Source: Alitta virens | Taxonomy: Eukaryota > Annelida > Polychaeta > Phyllodocida > Nereididae | DNA length: 64,000 nucleotides | Assembly (NCBI GenBank): GCA_932294295.1 | Contig: OW028573.1 | Location: forward strand, 3,638,001 to 3,702,000 | Reading direction: 5' to 3' | Shown: positions 60,852 through 64,000 of the stretch, piece after piece | Layout of the letters: each line of letters opens with the position of its first letter | How positions within the stretch are numbered: the stretch's first letter is position 1 | Program-made: the position numbers and the translations under genes | The notes under the pieces: generated by a model | Databases searched by the model: none | Told to the model about the DNA's origin: nothing | Seen by the model: only the letters and a program-made list of their open reading frames with translations

Positions 60852-61046
60852 TCTGGGTGGGGGCCTAGCTCAGTGGTAGCGCAGTGGGCTTCCAACCACT
60901 GGGTCCCGGGTTCAATTCCCAGTTGAGCCTATGTTGGATGGCTGTTTCATCCTTCGTCTCATTGCCATGGTCCCTACCTGTCCTAATTAGCCCATCAGGT
61001 GCAGAAATACAGGACGTAAAGCCCTAATCCACTACCACTACCACTA
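60852..61046 (+). mobile_element. tRNA-derived SINE, copy 3, inside the LINE
   Basis: Same family as the copies at 50.2 and 52.1 kb, with intact A-box-like GCTCAGTGGTAGC and B-box GGGTTCAATTCC. The tail is a CTACCA-type repeat. Exact 14-bp duplications CCGCCATGGATTCT flank it (60838-60851 and 61047-61060). It is the youngest insertion of the nest. Confidence 0.94.
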
Positions 61047-61969
61047 CCGCCATGGATTCTCTCAGTCCCGAAAGTTATACTGGATTTGGCAGAGCTTAAG
61101 AAAAGCGAAACCAATCCGGTAGACTATCAAAACCTATTTTATAGTATAAGGTTTAAATACGAATCGTACAAATTTCTATACACAGATGGCTCAAAAATGG
61201 AAAGACGAGTAGGCTGTGCTGTCACTTCTTATAAAACCGTTATAGCTGAATGTCGTCTTCCAGACCACTGCTCAATATACACTGCAGAATTAACAGCTAT
61301 TTACCTTGCCTTAAAGAATATCGAGGACTCAGAATCAGATCGTTATGTTATCTGTTCTGATTCCAAATCTGCTCTTCAAGCAATCCAAAATAAACAACTT
61401 GATAACCCTGGGATCTTAGATGTTCTTATTAAGTATTTCTATCTTCACGAATACAAAGACATAGTATTCTGCTGGATTCCTGGACACGCTGGCATTGAAG
61501 GGAATGAAAAAGCAGACCTGGCAGCAAAAGGGCTCTTACAAAAGAGATAACTGATTTTACCATTCCATACACTGATTTTAAAATGACTATAAAATCTTTT
61601 ATCATGTCTTGCTGGCAAAGACAATGGAATGAATGTAATAACAACAAGTTGCATTCAATCTTACCTTGCATTCAAAATAAAATACCGAGTAGGTTCAATA
61701 CTCGCAAAGATCAAGGAATATATCACAGATGCCTCATAGGACATTCAAGACTTACACATTTACACCTTTTAGTCAATGAACCGGCACCGGTATGCCAGAG
61801 TTGTCGGCGCCCCCTAACAATCAAACATATTTTATTAGATTGCATCCACTTACAACGCATTAGAAGACCTCTGTTTCAAGGTACTACCTTACAACATCTC
61901 TTTACTAGATATCCAACCCAGACAATTATTGATTTTTTATATGTTTCTGGTTTCTACTACCAAATATAG
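61047..61969 (+). pseudogene. LINE ORF2 part 2: RNase H and C-terminal zinc motif
   Basis: Continuation of ORF2 after the SINE. RNase H blocks with the catalytic acids are YTDGSKM (D), TAELTAIYLAL (E), VICSDSKSAL (D) and CWIPGHAGIEGNEKADLAAK (D). The frame ends at a TAA at 61548-61550, but the downstream part continues in another frame: ITDFTIPY onward to the C-terminal CQSCRRPLTIKHILLDC zinc motif. One frameshift therefore lies near 61545. The final stop is at 61967-61969. Confidence 0.85.
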
Positions 61970-62067
61970 ATAATCAATCTTAACCTAGAGAGCCTCTACA
62001 TAGCCCACTCAGGTGCTGATGAGGCGTTAAACAATAACTCACACACACACACACTCTGTGGCTACTC

Positions 62068-62485
62068 CCATAACTTTCTTTGCAATATTGCCAAGTAAAT
62101 TGAACCAACCTCTGCGTACTCGTTTTGGCGCCAAATCTTGAACTGTCATCACGTCCATGATGGATGTGTGGGTGTAGTGAATGTCCAAGGTCATGCGATG
62201 CTTGAGTTCCATGTAGAGGTTGTTAATCTCTTGCAACGTGGTGCATGTGTCCGAGACATCGGTGGTGTTGATGGCATCTGTGTTGCAGAGGATTGCTGTT
62301 GTTGTCATCGGGATATCAGGAAAGAATGGGATGGCGATGGTGTGGTGCCAAATCGATGGTGACAGGGTTATGTCGCGATCCTTCAGAAGCACAATCCCGA
62401 GGTTCGGTCTGACAATCATTGGAGAGTGCTGAGCACTAACCAGAGTCAAGAGAACAAACGCAAGAGTGATCGAAGTGAACTCCAT
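62068..62485 (-). pseudogene. env-like gene of the LTR retroelement, N-terminal part
   Basis: Minus-strand frame from ATG at 62483-62485. A hydrophobic signal peptide (MEFTSITLAFVLLTLVSA) is followed by a short ectodomain. A furin-type site RVRR (about 62116-62127) is followed at once by GWFNLLGNIAKKVMG. A dibasic site joined to such a glycine/hydrophobic block is the hallmark of the baculovirus F protein and insect errantivirus envelope family. The LINE insertion then interrupts the gene; the remainder is at 56432-54096. This is a disrupted copy, described only. Confidence 0.75.
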
Positions 62486-62587
62486 GGTGACCAAGAGTGG
62501 ACTGGTTGAGATCTGGGAGGATCTGTGTTTTAACTGAAAAGGGTGTTCTTTGATGCAGGGAGGTGCTATGCTTAATCCGTGATGCAA

Positions 62588-63213
62588 GAGTGGTACTTAA
62601 AAGGGAGGCTTGCGTAACTGTTAAGGTATCAGTCATATACTGGGTGCTATGTTTGAAGTGAGCCTACTGGGTGCAAAGTGCTATATTGCACAAAGAGATT
62701 GCCTAATTGCAATCTGCTTTAGTACAAGTTCTAAGCTTTAAGTTGTAAAAGAGAAAATTGGAAAATTTGGGATTAAAACAGTACAAGGGTATGATAAATG
62801 AGATGAAAGAAACTATACAAATCTAAAACAACCCTTGTTTACTCAAGGGTGACCCACCAATTTGTACATAGTTGTACCTGTTACGTGGGGAGTTACAACA
62901 TAAACATTTCTGCCTTTGTATGGCGAAGCCCATGAAAGGGCAAGAACCCAAGTTAAACCATATGTTAACACTTAAAGGTGTGTTTTATGGCTTGGGATTC
63001 GTGGATAGCGGAAAGAGGTAATTGAATTTAAACGAATGGTGTGGGTGACCACTTAACCATTGTGACAGCGAGCTCCTTTTGGCTTTTATAGTTGCTGCCT
63101 TTGTTGTATTGGCACTTAGGTCACAGAACACTTAAATCAACATGGCCTGTTGCAACATTATATACCCACAATTACACGATTTTGCAACTCTCATTACCCT
63201 TATTGATTAGCAC
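62588..63213 (-). other. Gap between pol and env of the LTR element
   Basis: No ORF or motif is recognised. On the minus strand this sits between the pol tail and the env start and may hold the env splice acceptor. It is AT-rich and otherwise unremarkable. Confidence 0.4.
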
Positions 63214-63999
63214 TTATTGATTAGTGATGTGCTGTACAAACATGCGTACAGTTCCACATACACAAAAATTGTCTTGTGTAAGTAAATTTGTTAAATCTGT
63301 TAGAGATGGATGCTCATCTTGCGAGAGCCACATCCCTGTTGTCATATTTTGGGAAACAAAAACTTGCAAACTACCATTTTTGATTCTTGCTTTTGTGATT
63401 GCATAATCACCAGAATTTCTGGGTGGCAAACTTAGCAAGGATTTAATTTGCATGGTAGATAACATGTGGTTAGCTGCTAAGCTTTTGTTTTGTGTTGCAT
63501 ATTTGGTAAAGTCTGTCACTGGTCTGGGAAAGTCATCTTGAATGACTTTGCATGTGTGACGCGGGTCCTGCGTTTGATTTCCTGTTTCATCTATGATGGG
63601 CGACAGCTGAGTGGTTGTTGTAGTGTTTTGATTACCCAGTTTGGACTTCAGGATTCCTTTCAATCTTGAAATGGAATTTACTGGACCTTCTGTCGTGCGT
63701 ACCCATGCGGGTTAAAGTCGGTTGACATGGAATTTTCCAGTGAGTTGCTGTCCTTCAAGAGTGCCTAAAATAGCATGCGAGGAGTCAGCCATGGTCTTAA
63801 TTACTAATGGGCCAACAAAATCCATTCGGATTTTCTTGGATGCTGTTTGTAGGGCGCTTGCTGTGGGCGCCAACAAATAAACAAGCATTCCTGCCGTAAA
63901 GATGGTGTTTGTTGCGGCTTTGCGGGCTTGCTTGACAGCTTGATTGTGTTGGAGCTTATATTGTAGGTCTAGGACTGTCTTACCAACTTTCTGCAGTCT
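63214..63999 (-). pseudogene. End of LTR-element pol: integrase C-terminal module and tail
   Basis: The minus-strand frame enters from the right edge and shows the integrase C-terminal (GPY/F-like) module, MDFVGPLVIKTMADSSHAIL then LTGKFHVNRL, ending at TAA 63712-63714. The same reading frame stays open beyond that stop down to 63214, about 165 more residues. The TAA is therefore most simply a nonsense change in a longer pol. The tail has no motif I know (Thr/Gln-rich start; LLSLPPRNSGDYAITKARIK). Reverse transcriptase and gag would lie outside the window. Confidence 0.65.
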
Positions 64000-64000
64000 A

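Larger units (their letters stand above)
56433..62054 (+). mobile_element. Near-full-length non-LTR retrotransposon (I/Nimb-like LINE)
   Basis: A 5.6 kb element bounded by an exact 13-bp target-site duplication TCTGTGGCTACTC (56420-56432 and 62055-62067). It has a 153-base 5'UTR, ORF1, ORF2 with endonuclease, reverse transcriptase and RNase H, and a 3' end GGCGTTAAACAATAACTCACACAC. It is inserted in antisense orientation into the env gene of the LTR element and is itself interrupted by a SINE. An ORF2 RNase H domain points to the I group rather than Jockey proper. Confidence 0.9.

Noticed and set aside
50200..60930. Three apparent tRNA-Gly genes
   Set aside because: Each is the head of a SINE with body, tail and target-site duplications; none has a free 3' end or terminator of a real tRNA gene.
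62138..62432. Plus-strand ORFs opposite the env N-terminus
   Set aside because: The minus frame has a signal peptide and furin site; the plus frames have no motif.

Overview
The window is genomic DNA from an animal. It is AT-rich and intron-dense: short coding exons with GT-AG introns, long AT-rich spacers, microsatellites and many small transposons. I recognise conserved metazoan genes (ATP-citrate lyase, an annexin of the A7/A11 type, Mediator subunit MED31, a C2H2 zinc-finger protein). The mobile elements (an I/Nimb-like LINE, a tRNA-Gly-like SINE, an LTR element with a baculovirus-F-type envelope) fit a marine invertebrate, possibly an echinoderm, hemichordate or lancelet. The species cannot be fixed from sequence reading alone.

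Layout. 1-9.2 kb: no gene I can support. 9.2-12.05 kb: the 5' end of ACLY on the minus strand, with a first non-coding exon and a promoter carrying a CRE, a CCAAT box and two E-boxes. 13.0-31.1 kb: an annexin on the plus strand with a Gly/Pro/Tyr-rich N-terminal domain in three exons, and an apparent second promoter that bypasses that domain. Its upstream region and introns hold several MITE-like elements, hairpins and a possible solo LTR. 32.2-33.3 kb: MED31, minus strand, four coding exons. 34.1-42.4 kb: a 15-coding-exon minus-strand gene for a 944-residue protein with an unusual make-up: a degenerate WGR-like domain, a basic linker with three AT-hooks, and a PQQ/WD-like beta-propeller. 42.66-44.6 kb: a fold-back-like element built from inverted arrays of a degenerate 14-base motif. 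45.1-49.0 kb: a plus-strand gene for a 15-finger C2H2 protein with its own AT-hook, head-to-head with the WGR/AT-hook gene.

50.2-64.0 kb is a mobile-element graveyard with a readable order of events. A DNA-transposon relic abuts a LINE fragment split by a SINE. Next comes a minus-strand LTR retroelement whose 3' end lies near 52.57 kb and which runs off the right edge. It keeps the end of pol (integrase C-terminal GPY/F-like module and a tail) and an env-like gene. A nearly intact 5.6 kb LINE inserted into env with a 13-bp target-site duplication, and a SINE later inserted into that LINE's ORF2 with a 14-bp duplication. Env and pol also carry stops and a frameshift, so the copy is dead.

The best candidates for something undescribed are the WGR/AT-hook/propeller protein, the annexin splice acceptor that doubles as a start-codon exon, and the elements built from iterated motifs (14.4 kb and 42.7 kb, less surely 33.8 kb). 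All coordinates and exon junctions were read by eye from splice signals and phase; no alignment or database search was run.
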